54,364 nucleotides of DNA from Rhizobiales bacterium UBA3584 (GTDB taxonomy: Bacteria; Pseudomonadota; Alphaproteobacteria; Rhizobiales; Devosiaceae): NCBI GenBank assembly GCA_002375765.1, contig DFMV01000034.1:1-54364 (forward strand), read 5' to 3'. Each line of letters starts with the position of its first letter. Within the stretch, counting starts at the first letter, position 1. Below, piece after piece: positions 7,361 to 17,816 of the stretch. The notes beneath the pieces were generated by a model, which saw only the letters and a list, made by a program, of their open reading frames with translations, ran no database searches and was not told the origin of the DNA. The translations under genes and the position numbers were made by a program.

Positions 7361-7387
7361 AAAAAGGCGGCCATTGGCCGCCTTTTT
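7361..7387. terminator. Bidirectional terminator between the TauE/SafE and acnA genes
   Basis: AAAAAGGCGGCC, loop ATT, GGCCGCCTTTTT: a perfect 12-bp stem with A tract and T tract on both sides, placed between two convergent genes. Confidence 0.93.
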
Positions 7388-7407
7388 CTTTGTCGTCCTA
7401 ATGCCTG

Positions 7408-10173
<2,766 letters not shown>

Positions 10174-10392
10174 GCGGTCCGCCTTGTCTCAATAGGGTTG
10201 CGGGTACCCCCGATTGAGACCGGGCCAAACGGCCAATTTCGCGTCGAAAACAGTGCAACGCTGCAATGGCCACCGGCTCGTCCGGAGGCATGAAGCGGGA
10301 AAGCATAAGTTCTCCCCCACCTTTTTCGCCCTCTCTATAATGAATCCAATTTGCACTTGCCAGCCCGGACTTTGGTTCAATAGAGCTTTGGC

Positions 10393-11037
10393 ATGATCAA
10401 TGAAGGGCTTTCCCGCATGCCGGAAACTGGCCTTGGCGTTAACGCCCTGTCGCTCAGCAGGGGCGGGCGGGCCATTCTGACAGAGTTGAGCTTTTCGCTC
10501 GAGGCGGGAACGGCCCTGATGCTGCGGGGCCCCAACGGGGCCGGCAAGAGCACCTTGCTGATGGCCCTGGCTGGGCTACTCGATCCCGTCGCGGGACGCA
10601 TTGAGCACCTGCGATCTGATCCCGAGGCGCCGAAATACGGACATTTGCATTATGTCGCGCACGCGCCTGCGATAAAAGCGGGGCTCAGCGTCGCCGAGAA
10701 CCTTCAATTCTGGGTCGATCTGCTCGATGACAAGGCTGCAGACGTCGAAGCGGCCTTGTTTCGGGCTGGGCTGGATAGATTGGGCAGTATCGATGCCGGG
10801 CTGCTTTCAGCCGGGCAGATCCGGCGCCTTGCATTGGCACGCCTGATTGCCGTCCGCCGTCCGCTCTGGCTGCTCGACGAACCGACAAGTGCGCTCGATA
10901 CCGCCGGATCGGCCTGGGTGGGGTCCTTGATTTCAGATCACCTGCAAGAGGGCGGGCTTGCGGTCATTGCCACCCACCTCGACATCACCGTTGAGGGCAA
11001 CACCAGGACGCTCGAATTGGGCGGATTGGCGCAATGA
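10393..11037 (+). CDS. ccmA: Heme exporter ATP-binding protein CcmA
   Basis: The ATPase of the CcmABCD complex that loads heme onto CcmE for c-type cytochrome maturation. It is 214 residues, near the usual 205-215. Walker A is GPNGAGKST near residue 48, the signature is LSAGQIRRLALARL near 140, and Walker B is LWLLDEPTSALD near 160. A second in-frame ATG at 10417 (MPETGLG) has AAGGG nine bases upstream and could be the true start. It overlaps ccmB by four bases (ATGA). First gene of a ccmABCDG operon. Confidence 0.94.
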   Translation: MINEGLSRMPETGLGVNALSLSRGGRAILTELSFSLEAGTALMLRGPNGAGKSTLLMALAGLLDPVAGRIEHLRSDPEAPKYGHLHYVAHAPAIKAGLSVAENLQFWVDLLDDKAADVEAALFRAGLDRLGSIDAGLLSAGQIRRLALARLIAVRRPLWLLDEPTSALDTAGSAWVGSLISDHLQEGGLAVIATHLDITVEGNTRTLELGGLAQ

Positions 11038-11696
11038 AGCCATTGGCCGCAATCATTGTTCGCGATCTCCGTCTTGGTTTGCGCCAGGGTGGGGACATTC
11101 TGACTCTGGTGCTGTTCTTTGTCATTGTCGGCGTCCTGATGCCGTTCGCTGTGGGGCCGGATCGGCCACTTCTCGCCCAACTGGCGCCGGCCATCATATG
11201 GGTCGCGGCGCTTCTGGCGCAGCTTTTGTCCAATGAGCGCCTGTTTCGCGGCGACTTCGACGATGGAAGCCTGGCGGTCTTCCGGCACGCGATCATTCCG
11301 CTCGAAATGGTTGTCGCCGCCAAGCTTGTGGCGCACTGGCTTCTCACCGGCCTGCCGTTGATTCTTGCCATGCCCATTCTGGCGCTGATGCTCGGGCTGG
11401 ACGGCCAGGGGTTCTGGCTGGCGGTCCTATCTCTGGCGCTCGGCACACCGGCGCTGGCCGCGTTCGGGGCCATCGGGGCGGCTGTGACAGTTGGCCTCAA
11501 GCGCGGAGGGCTGGTTGCACCGGTTCTTGTCTTGCCGCTGAGCCTGCCAGTGCTTATTTTCGGTACAGGTGCGTTTGATGTAGCGCGGCTGGGTGCATCG
11601 TCGCAGGCGCTGCTGCTGCTCGGCGCACTCAGCCTTTTAAGCGTAACGCTTGCACCGTTCGCCGCGGCGCTGGCGCTGAAGATTTCCGGGGAATAG
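11034..11696 (+). CDS. ccmB: Heme exporter membrane protein CcmB
   Basis: A 220-residue polytopic membrane protein with about six hydrophobic segments, the permease partner of CcmA. The family N-terminus is visible as IIVRDLRLGLRQGGD, followed by a long hydrophobic segment and QLLSNERLFRGDFDDGSLA. The length matches CcmB (about 220). ATGA overlap with ccmA, and immediate contact with ccmC, whose ATG follows the stop codon directly. Confidence 0.94.
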   Translation: MKPLAAIIVRDLRLGLRQGGDILTLVLFFVIVGVLMPFAVGPDRPLLAQLAPAIIWVAALLAQLLSNERLFRGDFDDGSLAVFRHAIIPLEMVVAAKLVAHWLLTGLPLILAMPILALMLGLDGQGFWLAVLSLALGTPALAAFGAIGAAVTVGLKRGGLVAPVLVLPLSLPVLIFGTGAFDVARLGASSQALLLLGALSLLSVTLAPFAAALALKISGE

Positions 11697-12467
11697 ATGG
11701 TTCAAACCCAACCCAAACCCGCCGAGCCGGGATGGTTCACCCGCATCGCCCATCCGGGGATGTTCATGGGGTGGTCGCGCCATTTTGTCCTGCCTCTCTC
11801 GGCCGTTACGGCACTGACCTTTGCGGTGGGGCTCTATTTTTCGTTCTTTGCATCCCCGGCGGACTATCAGATGGGCGATACGGTGCGCATGATGTATGTG
11901 CATGTGCCCAGCGCGTGGCTCAGCCAATTCTGCTATGCGGTGATGTTCTGTTCGGCCATCGGAACGCTGGTCTGGCGCCATCCCATGGCCGATGTCAGCC
12001 AGAAGGCGGCGGTTCCGCTCGGTGCGGCCTTCACTGCGCTGGCCCTTTTCACAGGATCGATGTGGGGCCGGCCCACCTGGGGCACGTTCTGGGAGTGGGA
12101 CGGGCGGATGACCTCGACGCTGGTTCTTCTGTTCATCTATCTCGGCCTCATCGCCCTGTGGCGGGCCTTTGACGATCAGCTCAAGGCAGCCCGGATCGTT
12201 GCGGTTCTGACTCTGGTGGGGGCCATCAACATTCCGATCATCAAGTTCTCGGTCGATTGGTGGCAGACCTTGCACCAGCCCGCTTCGGTCTTCAGGACCG
12301 ACGGGCCGACTGTCGATGGTTCAATTCTCGTGCCGTTGCTCGTGATGACGCTCGCGTTTTCGCTTCTGTTTGTAACGCTGCATCTGGTGCGCATGCGCAC
12401 CGAAATCACCAGGCGCCGCATTCGCTCGCTGGAATTGGCTCAGACTCGCGCGGGAGAGCAGGCATGA
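11697..12467 (+). CDS. ccmC: Heme-handling protein CcmC
   Basis: A 256-residue membrane protein that presents heme to CcmE. The tryptophan-rich periplasmic motif of the family is complete (WGTFWEWDGRMTS, near residues 120-132), preceded by MYVHVPSAW with the first heme-coordinating histidine. The second is expected in the later periplasmic loop WWQTLHQPASVF. Six transmembrane segments are apparent. A short cytoplasmic tail ends in EQA and overlaps ccmD. Confidence 0.96.
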   Translation: MVQTQPKPAEPGWFTRIAHPGMFMGWSRHFVLPLSAVTALTFAVGLYFSFFASPADYQMGDTVRMMYVHVPSAWLSQFCYAVMFCSAIGTLVWRHPMADVSQKAAVPLGAAFTALALFTGSMWGRPTWGTFWEWDGRMTSTLVLLFIYLGLIALWRAFDDQLKAARIVAVLTLVGAINIPIIKFSVDWWQTLHQPASVFRTDGPTVDGSILVPLLVMTLAFSLLFVTLHLVRMRTEITRRRIRSLELAQTRAGEQA

Positions 12468-12625
12468 TCGATCTCGGCCAGCACTGGGAATTCATCACTG
12501 CAGCCTATGCCGGAACGATTATCGTTGTCGGTGGGCTTATTGGCTGGACCGTTTATTCGGCGCGCTCTGCAAAAGCACGTGCGGCCATGCTCGAGGCGGC
12601 GCGGCAGGCGCGCAGACCGCAATGA
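12464..12625 (+). CDS. ccmD: Heme exporter subunit CcmD
   Basis: A 53-residue protein with one membrane segment (IIVVGGLIGWTVYSA) near the N-terminus and a basic, alanine-rich cytoplasmic tail. That is the usual form of CcmD, which helps release holo-CcmE from CcmABC. An aromatic HWEFITAAYAG lead-in is typical. It overlaps ccmC by ATGA and ccmG by ATGA, so the four membrane genes are translationally linked. Confidence 0.92.
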   Translation: MIDLGQHWEFITAAYAGTIIVVGGLIGWTVYSARSAKARAAMLEAARQARRPQ

Positions 12626-13173
12626 AACCTTCGGTCAGGATCGGGCTGGCGGTCTTGCCGCTCATTGTCCTTGCGGCTTTGCTTGGCGTTTTTGCCTCAC
12701 AGATGGGGCGTTCGACGAGTTTCGTGCCGTCCGCACTCATCGACAAACCCGTGCCCGAATTCGCTCTCGCATCTGTCGATGGGCATGCCCAGCCAGGGTT
12801 TGCCAGCGCTGATCTGACCGGCAATGGCGTGGTGGTCGTCAATGTCTTTGCGTCCTGGTGCGTGCCATGCCGTGCGGAGCACCCGTTCCTGATGGAACTC
12901 GCTCAAGAGCCGGTCAAGATCTACGGTCTCAACTATGACGATCCGGCTGAGAACGCCCGAGCCTTTCTGGCCGAACTGGGCAATCCCTATGACCGGGTCG
13001 GCGCGGATCGGGATCGCCGGGTGGGCATTGAATGGGGCGTTTATGGCGTACCGGAAACCTTCGTTGTCGACAATGAAGGCATCATCCGGTTCAAGCATGT
13101 CGGTCCGCTCGACCAGGAGAGCTACGAGAACGTGCTCCTCCCGGCCATCGAAGCGGCGCGCACGCCCGCCTGA
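12622..13173 (+). CDS. ccmG: Periplasmic thiol:disulfide oxidoreductase CcmG/DsbE
   Basis: A 183-residue thioredoxin-like protein anchored by one N-terminal membrane segment (about residues 7-27). The active site is FASWCVPCRAEHPF, near residues 80-93. The fold continues with the cis-proline segment YGVPETFVVD near 137. CcmG reduces the apocytochrome CXXCH cysteines before heme attachment. Final gene of this ccm cluster; ccmE, ccmF and ccmH are not in the window. A palindromic repeat follows directly. Confidence 0.93.
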   Translation: MKPSVRIGLAVLPLIVLAALLGVFASQMGRSTSFVPSALIDKPVPEFALASVDGHAQPGFASADLTGNGVVVVNVFASWCVPCRAEHPFLMELAQEPVKIYGLNYDDPAENARAFLAELGNPYDRVGADRDRRVGIEWGVYGVPETFVVDNEGIIRFKHVGPLDQESYENVLLPAIEAARTPA

Positions 13174-13174
13174 A

Positions 13175-13218
13175 GCGCGTCCAGCAAAAGTGGAAACGGT
13201 TTTGCGGTTCGGACGCGC
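13175..13218 (-). repeat. Dispersed palindromic repeat, copy 1
   Basis: Outer arms GCGCGTCC (13175-13182) and GGACGCGC (13211-13218), with inner arms GCAAAA and TTTTGC. Read on the minus strand it contains TCCGAACCGCAAAA, which aligns with the copies at 38433 and 45614. It begins just after the ccmG stop and could act in 3' end formation. Similar intergenic palindromes are common in Hyphomicrobiales genomes as I recall. Confidence 0.75.
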
Positions 13219-13233
13219 GACGAAACGACCAGC

Positions 13234-13274
13234 TAGATCAAGTCCGCGGTTCGAAGAAAAGCGGATTTGATCTA
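13234..13274. terminator. Strong hairpin between convergent ccmG and yciB
   Basis: TAGATCAAGTCCGC at 13234-13247 pairs with GCGGATTTGATCTA at 13261-13274 (13 Watson-Crick pairs and one G-T) around a 13-base loop. There is no T tract, so termination is inferred from position only. It may instead be part of the composite repeat starting at 13175. Confidence 0.55.
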
Positions 13275-13278
13275 GAAT

Positions 13279-13968
13279 TTACATCTCGGTCTGAGCGCCT
13301 TCGGCGGCTGCCTTGACAGGGTTCGCCGCCGGCTCTTCACTTGGGGCGTATTTATTGAGCAGGGGCAGCTGGCTCATGGCGAAAACCATGGTCAGCGGCA
13401 TGATGCCCCAGACCTTGAAGGCCACCCAGAAATCGTCGGAAAAATTGCGCCACACGATTTCGTTGAGCGCGGCGAGCACGAAAAAGAACAGGCCCCAGCG
13501 CAGGGTCATCAGATACCAGCCGCGGTCCTGGAGCTTGTAGACCTCGCCAAATACGTAGCGGAGCAGGGAATGGCCGAAGGCCAGACCGCCGAGCAGCACC
13601 GAGCCAAACAGCACATTGGTGATCGTGGGCTTGAGCTTGATGAACAACGCATCCTGAAAATAGAGCGTCATCCCCCCAAACACCAAAACCACGACGCCGG
13701 TGACCAGCGGCATGACAGGAATGGTCTTGAGGATCAGCTTGGACAGGGCCAGCGAGATCGTCATGGCCACCATGAAGACGGCGGTCGCAAAGATGATCGG
13801 CTGGCTGAACCAGGTCTGAAGCACCGGGAAAGCCTCAAGGATGTTCTCACCCTGGGCATTGACAAGAAAGAACACGACAAGCGGGCCCAGCTCAAGCGAG
13901 AGCTTCGTCAGTGCAGGCTTGAGATCCTCGATGCCGGCTTCGGCGGATTTGGGTTGGCTTTCAGCCAT
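13279..13968 (-). CDS. yciB: Inner membrane-spanning protein YciB (septation protein A)
   Basis: A 229-residue YciB/IspZ-family membrane protein with five to six hydrophobic segments. Family landmarks are LELGPLVVFFLVNAQ near residue 26, KPTITNVLFG mid-chain, and the tryptophan-rich LRWGLFFFVLAALNEIVWRN followed by DDFWVAFKVWG. Loss of YciB affects septation in Shigella and envelope integrity in E. coli. The start follows AGGAG; a 50-codon in-frame extension upstream lies inside ftsY and is not coding in this frame. It starts four bases after the ftsY stop, so the two are co-transcribed. Confidence 0.92.
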   Translation of the reverse strand: MAESQPKSAEAGIEDLKPALTKLSLELGPLVVFFLVNAQGENILEAFPVLQTWFSQPIIFATAVFMVAMTISLALSKLILKTIPVMPLVTGVVVLVFGGMTLYFQDALFIKLKPTITNVLFGSVLLGGLAFGHSLLRYVFGEVYKLQDRGWYLMTLRWGLFFFVLAALNEIVWRNFSDDFWVAFKVWGIMPLTMVFAMSQLPLLNKYAPSEEPAANPVKAAAEGAQTEM

Positions 13969-13972
13969 TAAT

Positions 13973-15205
13973 TTACTCCTTGCCCGCAATCGCGCGGGCG
14001 AAATCTGAGGCCCTGAAGGGCTCGAGGTCGCCGATCGCTTCCCCGACGCCGATAAAATGGATGGGCAGTCCGAATTTCCTGGCGATGGCGACCAGGATGC
14101 CTCCGCGCGCCGTTCCATCGAGCTTGGTCATCACAAGACCGGTTACACCTGCTTTTTGCCCGAAGATTTCGACCTGATTAAGGGCATTCTGGCCTGTCGT
14201 GGCATCGAGTGTCAAAAGCGTGGCATGCGGCGCGTCCGGATCGCGCTTTTTGATGACCCTGATGATCTTTTCGAGCTCGTCCATCAGCTCAACACGGTTC
14301 TGCAGGCGCCCGGCGGTATCGATGATGACGACATCGGTCCCGGTGTCCTGGGCCTTTGCCACGGCGTCGAACGCCAGACCCGAGGCATCCGCGCCGGTCG
14401 GGCGGGTCATAACTTCAGCGTCGTTGCGCTGGCCCCAGACCTGGAGCTGTTCGACAGCGGCAGCGCGAAACGTATCGCCGGCGGCCAGCAGCACCGACTT
14501 GCCTTCGGCCTTGAGCTTGGCCGTCAATTTGCCGATGGTTGTCGTCTTGCCCGAGCCATTGACCCCGACCATGAGGATCACGAAGGGCTTGCTTGTGCCA
14601 TCGATAGACAGCGGCACAGCCACAGGGCCGAGCGTCGCCTCGACTTCGGCAGCGAGAACGGCCCGCACGTCTTCGAGGGAGACGTCCTTGTCGAACTTGT
14701 CGGCGCGCAGCTTGTCGGTGATCGCCATTGCCGTATCTATGCCGAGATCGGCGGCGATCAAGGTGTCTTCGAGGTCCTGCAGCGTTGCTTCATCGAGCTT
14801 GCGCTTGGTGAAGATTGCTCCGATCGAAGAGGTGAGGTTGTCAGAAGACCGTTTGAGACCGGCGCCCAAGCGCTGAAGCCAGTTCCGCGGCTCTGCCGGT
14901 TCAGCTGGTAAGGGGGCGGCGGCCGGCTCGGGTTCGCCTGCTGCGGGCTCTTCCGGGTCGGACGCAATTTTGTCTTCAATGGCATCGGGCCGCTCAAGGG
15001 GGTCGGTCACATCGTCCGGCGTGGGCGGCTCATGCTCGGGAGGATTGGGATGGCCCCGTTCAAGCCATTCGGCCTGCATTTCGGGTGGTGCCGCGTCGCG
15101 GGAATCCTCGTCCTCAGAAGCGGATGTCGTCGGTTCGGGCTCGGTCGGCGCGGGTGTCCGGCCGAGCATACGATCCCATAGTGAGGGCTTTTTTGGTTCG
15201 GCCAT
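13973..15205 (-). CDS. ftsY: Signal recognition particle receptor FtsY
   Basis: A 410-residue SRP receptor GTPase. The first 110 residues form an acidic, proline-rich A domain, and the N and G domains follow. GTPase motifs: G1 as GVNGSGKTTT near residue 214, then the DTFRAAAVEQL insertion-box segment, G3 DTAGR, G4 TKLDGTARGG, and the closing FIGVGEAIGDLEPF. FtsY docks ribosome-SRP complexes at the Sec translocon. Neighbours are the small gene at 15208 upstream and yciB downstream. Its partner Ffh is encoded about 2 kb away on the other strand. Confidence 0.96.
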   Translation of the reverse strand: MAEPKKPSLWDRMLGRTPAPTEPEPTTSASEDEDSRDAAPPEMQAEWLERGHPNPPEHEPPTPDDVTDPLERPDAIEDKIASDPEEPAAGEPEPAAAPLPAEPAEPRNWLQRLGAGLKRSSDNLTSSIGAIFTKRKLDEATLQDLEDTLIAADLGIDTAMAITDKLRADKFDKDVSLEDVRAVLAAEVEATLGPVAVPLSIDGTSKPFVILMVGVNGSGKTTTIGKLTAKLKAEGKSVLLAAGDTFRAAAVEQLQVWGQRNDAEVMTRPTGADASGLAFDAVAKAQDTGTDVVIIDTAGRLQNRVELMDELEKIIRVIKKRDPDAPHATLLTLDATTGQNALNQVEIFGQKAGVTGLVMTKLDGTARGGILVAIARKFGLPIHFIGVGEAIGDLEPFRASDFARAIAGKE

Positions 15206-15207
15206 GC

Positions 15208-15408
15208 CTATCCGTCAGTCCTGTTGCGCCGGTCGTTTTGTTCGGCCGCGCGCTTGAGTTTGTCTTCGCTTGATGAGGTTTGCTCGCCGCTCGGCTTGTC
15301 GCTGTGTCGCGAGCTGCGGTCCAAGACGCGTTCGGTTTCGGACCTGTTCTTGTCGCGATCCTGATCGAGCATGTCTTTTGCGGTCTGGGGCGGGAGCTTG
15401 GTGCTCAT
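15208..15408 (-). CDS. Small hydrophilic hypothetical protein (66 aa) between mtaB and ftsY
   Basis: A 66-residue frame, MSTKLPPQTAKDMLDQDRDK at the start, then SETERVLDRSSRHSDKPSGE, ending NDRRNRTDG. More than half of it is charged or polar, with no hydrophobic core, so it is probably disordered. It overlaps mtaB by ATGA and stops two bases before ftsY starts, exactly filling the gap in a tightly packed operon. That is the main support for it being translated. No family is recognised. Confidence 0.6.
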   Translation of the reverse strand: MSTKLPPQTAKDMLDQDRDKNRSETERVLDRSSRHSDKPSGEQTSSSEDKLKRAAEQNDRRNRTDG

Positions 15409-16667
15409 GCTGCTTGCCTTTCGGGCTCTCCGATGAGCCCGGCCGCATCGGCGCCGTTTATAAGGGTGGAAACGATCTCGCCGGGCTTACCAGCGGAAAG
15501 CTTTACAGGCACGAACTGTTCCGTCCGCCCCATCCCTTCGCGCTCGACGAGGACGTTTTCGCTATGACCGATGCGCGACTTGCAGAGGGTGGCAAACTGG
15601 GTTTCGCCCAGTGCACGCAGCCGTGCCGCGCGCTCCTTTCCGACGCGGCGTGAAATCTGCGGCATCCTTGCTGCCGGCGTGCCTTCGCGCGGGGAAAAGG
15701 GGAAGACGTGCAGATAGGTCAGGCCCGCCTCGGTCACGAAGCGCAGCGTATTTTCAAACATCGCTTCGGTTTCGGTTGGAAACCCCACGATGATATCGGC
15801 GCCGAACACCATGTCAGGCCGCAAGCCACGCAGCTTTTCCACGATCCCAAGTGCATCGGAGCGGCTGTGGCGGCGTTTCATGCGCTTTAGGATCATATCG
15901 TCGCCCGATTGCAGCGAGAGATGCAGGTGCGGCATCAGGCGCGGATCTGTTACGGCGTCATAGAGCGCGGGGTCGGCTTCGATGGAATCGATCGAGGAAA
16001 TCCGCAGGCGCGGCAGGGACGGAACATGCCTCAGGATCGATTGGGTGAGCTTGCCCAGTGTTGGCGAGCCGGGCAGATCGCCGCCATAGGAGGTGATGTC
16101 GACCCCGGTCAGGACCACTTCGGCGTAGCCATTGTCCACAAGGCGTTTGATCTGGTCGACCACGACCCCCATGGGTACCGAGCGTGATGGGCCGCGTCCA
16201 AAAGGGATGATGCAGAAGGTGCAACGGTGGTCGCAGCCGTTCTGGACCTGAACGAAAGCACGGGCCCGCCCGTCGAGCCCGTCGATCAGGTGGCCGGCGG
16301 TTTCGGTCACGCTCATGATGTCGTTGACCTGGACCTTGTCGTTGAGCGGCACGCCGAACGCGATGGGCCGATAGCTTTCAGACTTGAGCTTGTCGTTGTT
16401 GCCGATCACCAGATCGACTTCGGCCATGTCGCCGAAATCGCGTGCCTGGGTCTGCGCCGCGCAGCCGGTGACGATGATCCTGGCGTCGGCGTTCTCGCGC
16501 CGCGCCTTGCGGATCGTCTGCTTGGCCTGGCGCACAGCCTCGGCGGTCACCGCGCAGGTGTTGATGATGATTGCGTTCTCCAGGCCGGATTTTTGCGCCT
16601 CGGCCTTCATCACCTCGGATTCATAGGCGTTGAGCCGGCACCCGAAGGTTATGGTCTCTATGCTCAT
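15405..16667 (-). CDS. mtaB: tRNA (t6A37) methylthiotransferase MtaB
   Basis: A 420-residue radical-SAM methylthiotransferase that converts t6A37 to ms2t6A37 in tRNAs reading ANN codons. The N-terminal UPF0004 domain provides the first cluster cysteines (TFGCRLN, INTCAVT, and C in VTGCAAQ). The radical-SAM motif is CDHRCTFCIIP near residue 145. A TRAM-like C-terminal part (about 360-415) ends with FVPVKL and a short tail. FGCRLN and VNVxTC-type wording favours MtaB over MiaB or RimO. It overlaps dapF by ATGA. Confidence 0.94.
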   Translation of the reverse strand: MSIETITFGCRLNAYESEVMKAEAQKSGLENAIIINTCAVTAEAVRQAKQTIRKARRENADARIIVTGCAAQTQARDFGDMAEVDLVIGNNDKLKSESYRPIAFGVPLNDKVQVNDIMSVTETAGHLIDGLDGRARAFVQVQNGCDHRCTFCIIPFGRGPSRSVPMGVVVDQIKRLVDNGYAEVVLTGVDITSYGGDLPGSPTLGKLTQSILRHVPSLPRLRISSIDSIEADPALYDAVTDPRLMPHLHLSLQSGDDMILKRMKRRHSRSDALGIVEKLRGLRPDMVFGADIIVGFPTETEAMFENTLRFVTEAGLTYLHVFPFSPREGTPAARMPQISRRVGKERAARLRALGETQFATLCKSRIGHSENVLVEREGMGRTEQFVPVKLSAGKPGEIVSTLINGADAAGLIGEPERQAA

Positions 16668-17530
16668 GCGGCATCCTCACCCAAAAGGGCAGGCGGGATG
16701 ATGCCTTGGCCGTCCAGTGTCCAGGGGCCGGTCATCAGGATGTGATCGTCGGAAACCCGCCATTCAATATCGAGTGGGCCGCCGGGAAGCTCGACCGTCA
16801 CCTGGCGCCCGGTCAGCCCCTTGCGGGCCGCAGCCACGGCAGTGGCACAGGCGGCGGTGCCGCAGGCCAGCGTCAGTCCTGCGCCACGCTCCCAGACCTT
16901 GACCCTGATGCGATCATCAGCGAGCACCTGGGCCAGCGTGATGTTGGCGCGCTCGGGAAAAATGGGGTGATTTTCGAGCAGCGGGCCGAACTTGGCCAGA
17001 TCGTGGGCGTCGAGATCATCGACCCAGAAGATGGCATGCGGATTGCCGACATTGACCACTGAAGGGGTGTGCAGGAGCGGCTTGTCGATAGGACCGATCT
17101 GCAATTCGATGCCGTTTGTATCGGCAAAAGGCTCGGCCAAAGGAATCTGATCCCACTCAAAGTGCGGGGCCCCCATATCGGCCGTCACCAGATCGCCGTT
17201 GATCCGAGTGATCAACATGCCGGCATTGGTGCGGATGGTTACGAGGTTCCTGCCGGTTTCGTCGGCGAGCAGTGCTGCGATGCAGCGTGTTGCATTGCCG
17301 CAAGCATCGACCTCTCCGCCTTCGGCATTGTAAATGCGCATGAACACATCGACGCCCTCGATCGCGTCGGGCTCCATGACGATCAGTTGATCACACCCGA
17401 TGCCGGTTTTCCGGTCCGAAATGGCGACGATCTGCTGGCGCGACAGCGCAATTTCCCGCGCACGCGCGTCCAGAACGACGAAGTCGTTTCCAAGGCCATT
17501 CATCTTGAGGTAGGGCAGTGGCGCGGTCAT
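16664..17530 (-). CDS. dapF: Diaminopimelate epimerase DapF
   Basis: A 288-residue enzyme interconverting LL- and meso-diaminopimelate for lysine and peptidoglycan. Both catalytic cysteines are present: the first in EVDACGNATRC, the second in LTLACGTAACA. The N-terminal MNGLGNDFVVLD is the family signature. The start chosen is MTAPLPYLK; an upstream in-frame ATG would add 27 residues of arginine-rich sequence without similarity. The ribosome-binding site is weak. First gene of the dapF-mtaB-66 aa-ftsY-yciB minus-strand operon, divergent from ffh. Confidence 0.95.
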   Translation of the reverse strand: MTAPLPYLKMNGLGNDFVVLDARAREIALSRQQIVAISDRKTGIGCDQLIVMEPDAIEGVDVFMRIYNAEGGEVDACGNATRCIAALLADETGRNLVTIRTNAGMLITRINGDLVTADMGAPHFEWDQIPLAEPFADTNGIELQIGPIDKPLLHTPSVVNVGNPHAIFWVDDLDAHDLAKFGPLLENHPIFPERANITLAQVLADDRIRVKVWERGAGLTLACGTAACATAVAAARKGLTGRQVTVELPGGPLDIEWRVSDDHILMTGPWTLDGQGIIPPALLGEDAA

Positions 17531-17623
17531 TTTCGGGTTTCTGGGCTCAACCAAGGGGCATCTGTGGCTTATATGGCGCAAAAGTCTTGCGATTTCCACC
17601 TTTGCACCCAATCGTGCTGCAAT

Positions 17624-17652
17624 TGACTCCGCTCCCCTGCCTGCTTATAAGC
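17624..17652 (+). promoter_or_regulatory. Sigma-70 promoter of the ffh operon
   Basis: TTGACT, a spacer of exactly 17 bases, then TATAAG. This is very close to consensus and lies 165 bp before the ffh start. The leader 17660-17816 holds no gene that I can support. Confidence 0.75.
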
Positions 17653-17816
17653 CGCCTCGACCTTCTGTCAGAAACGATGGATTTGCGAGTCACTAGGCAA
17701 CCCGAGAGGTTTCCGGTCAACATCCGCCAGCGCGTTGCGCCCGCGGGTGGGTTTTGCATTTGGCCGCTTGGGACCCATATTCGCATCTATCCTGACACGA
17801 ACGAAATGAGCGAACT

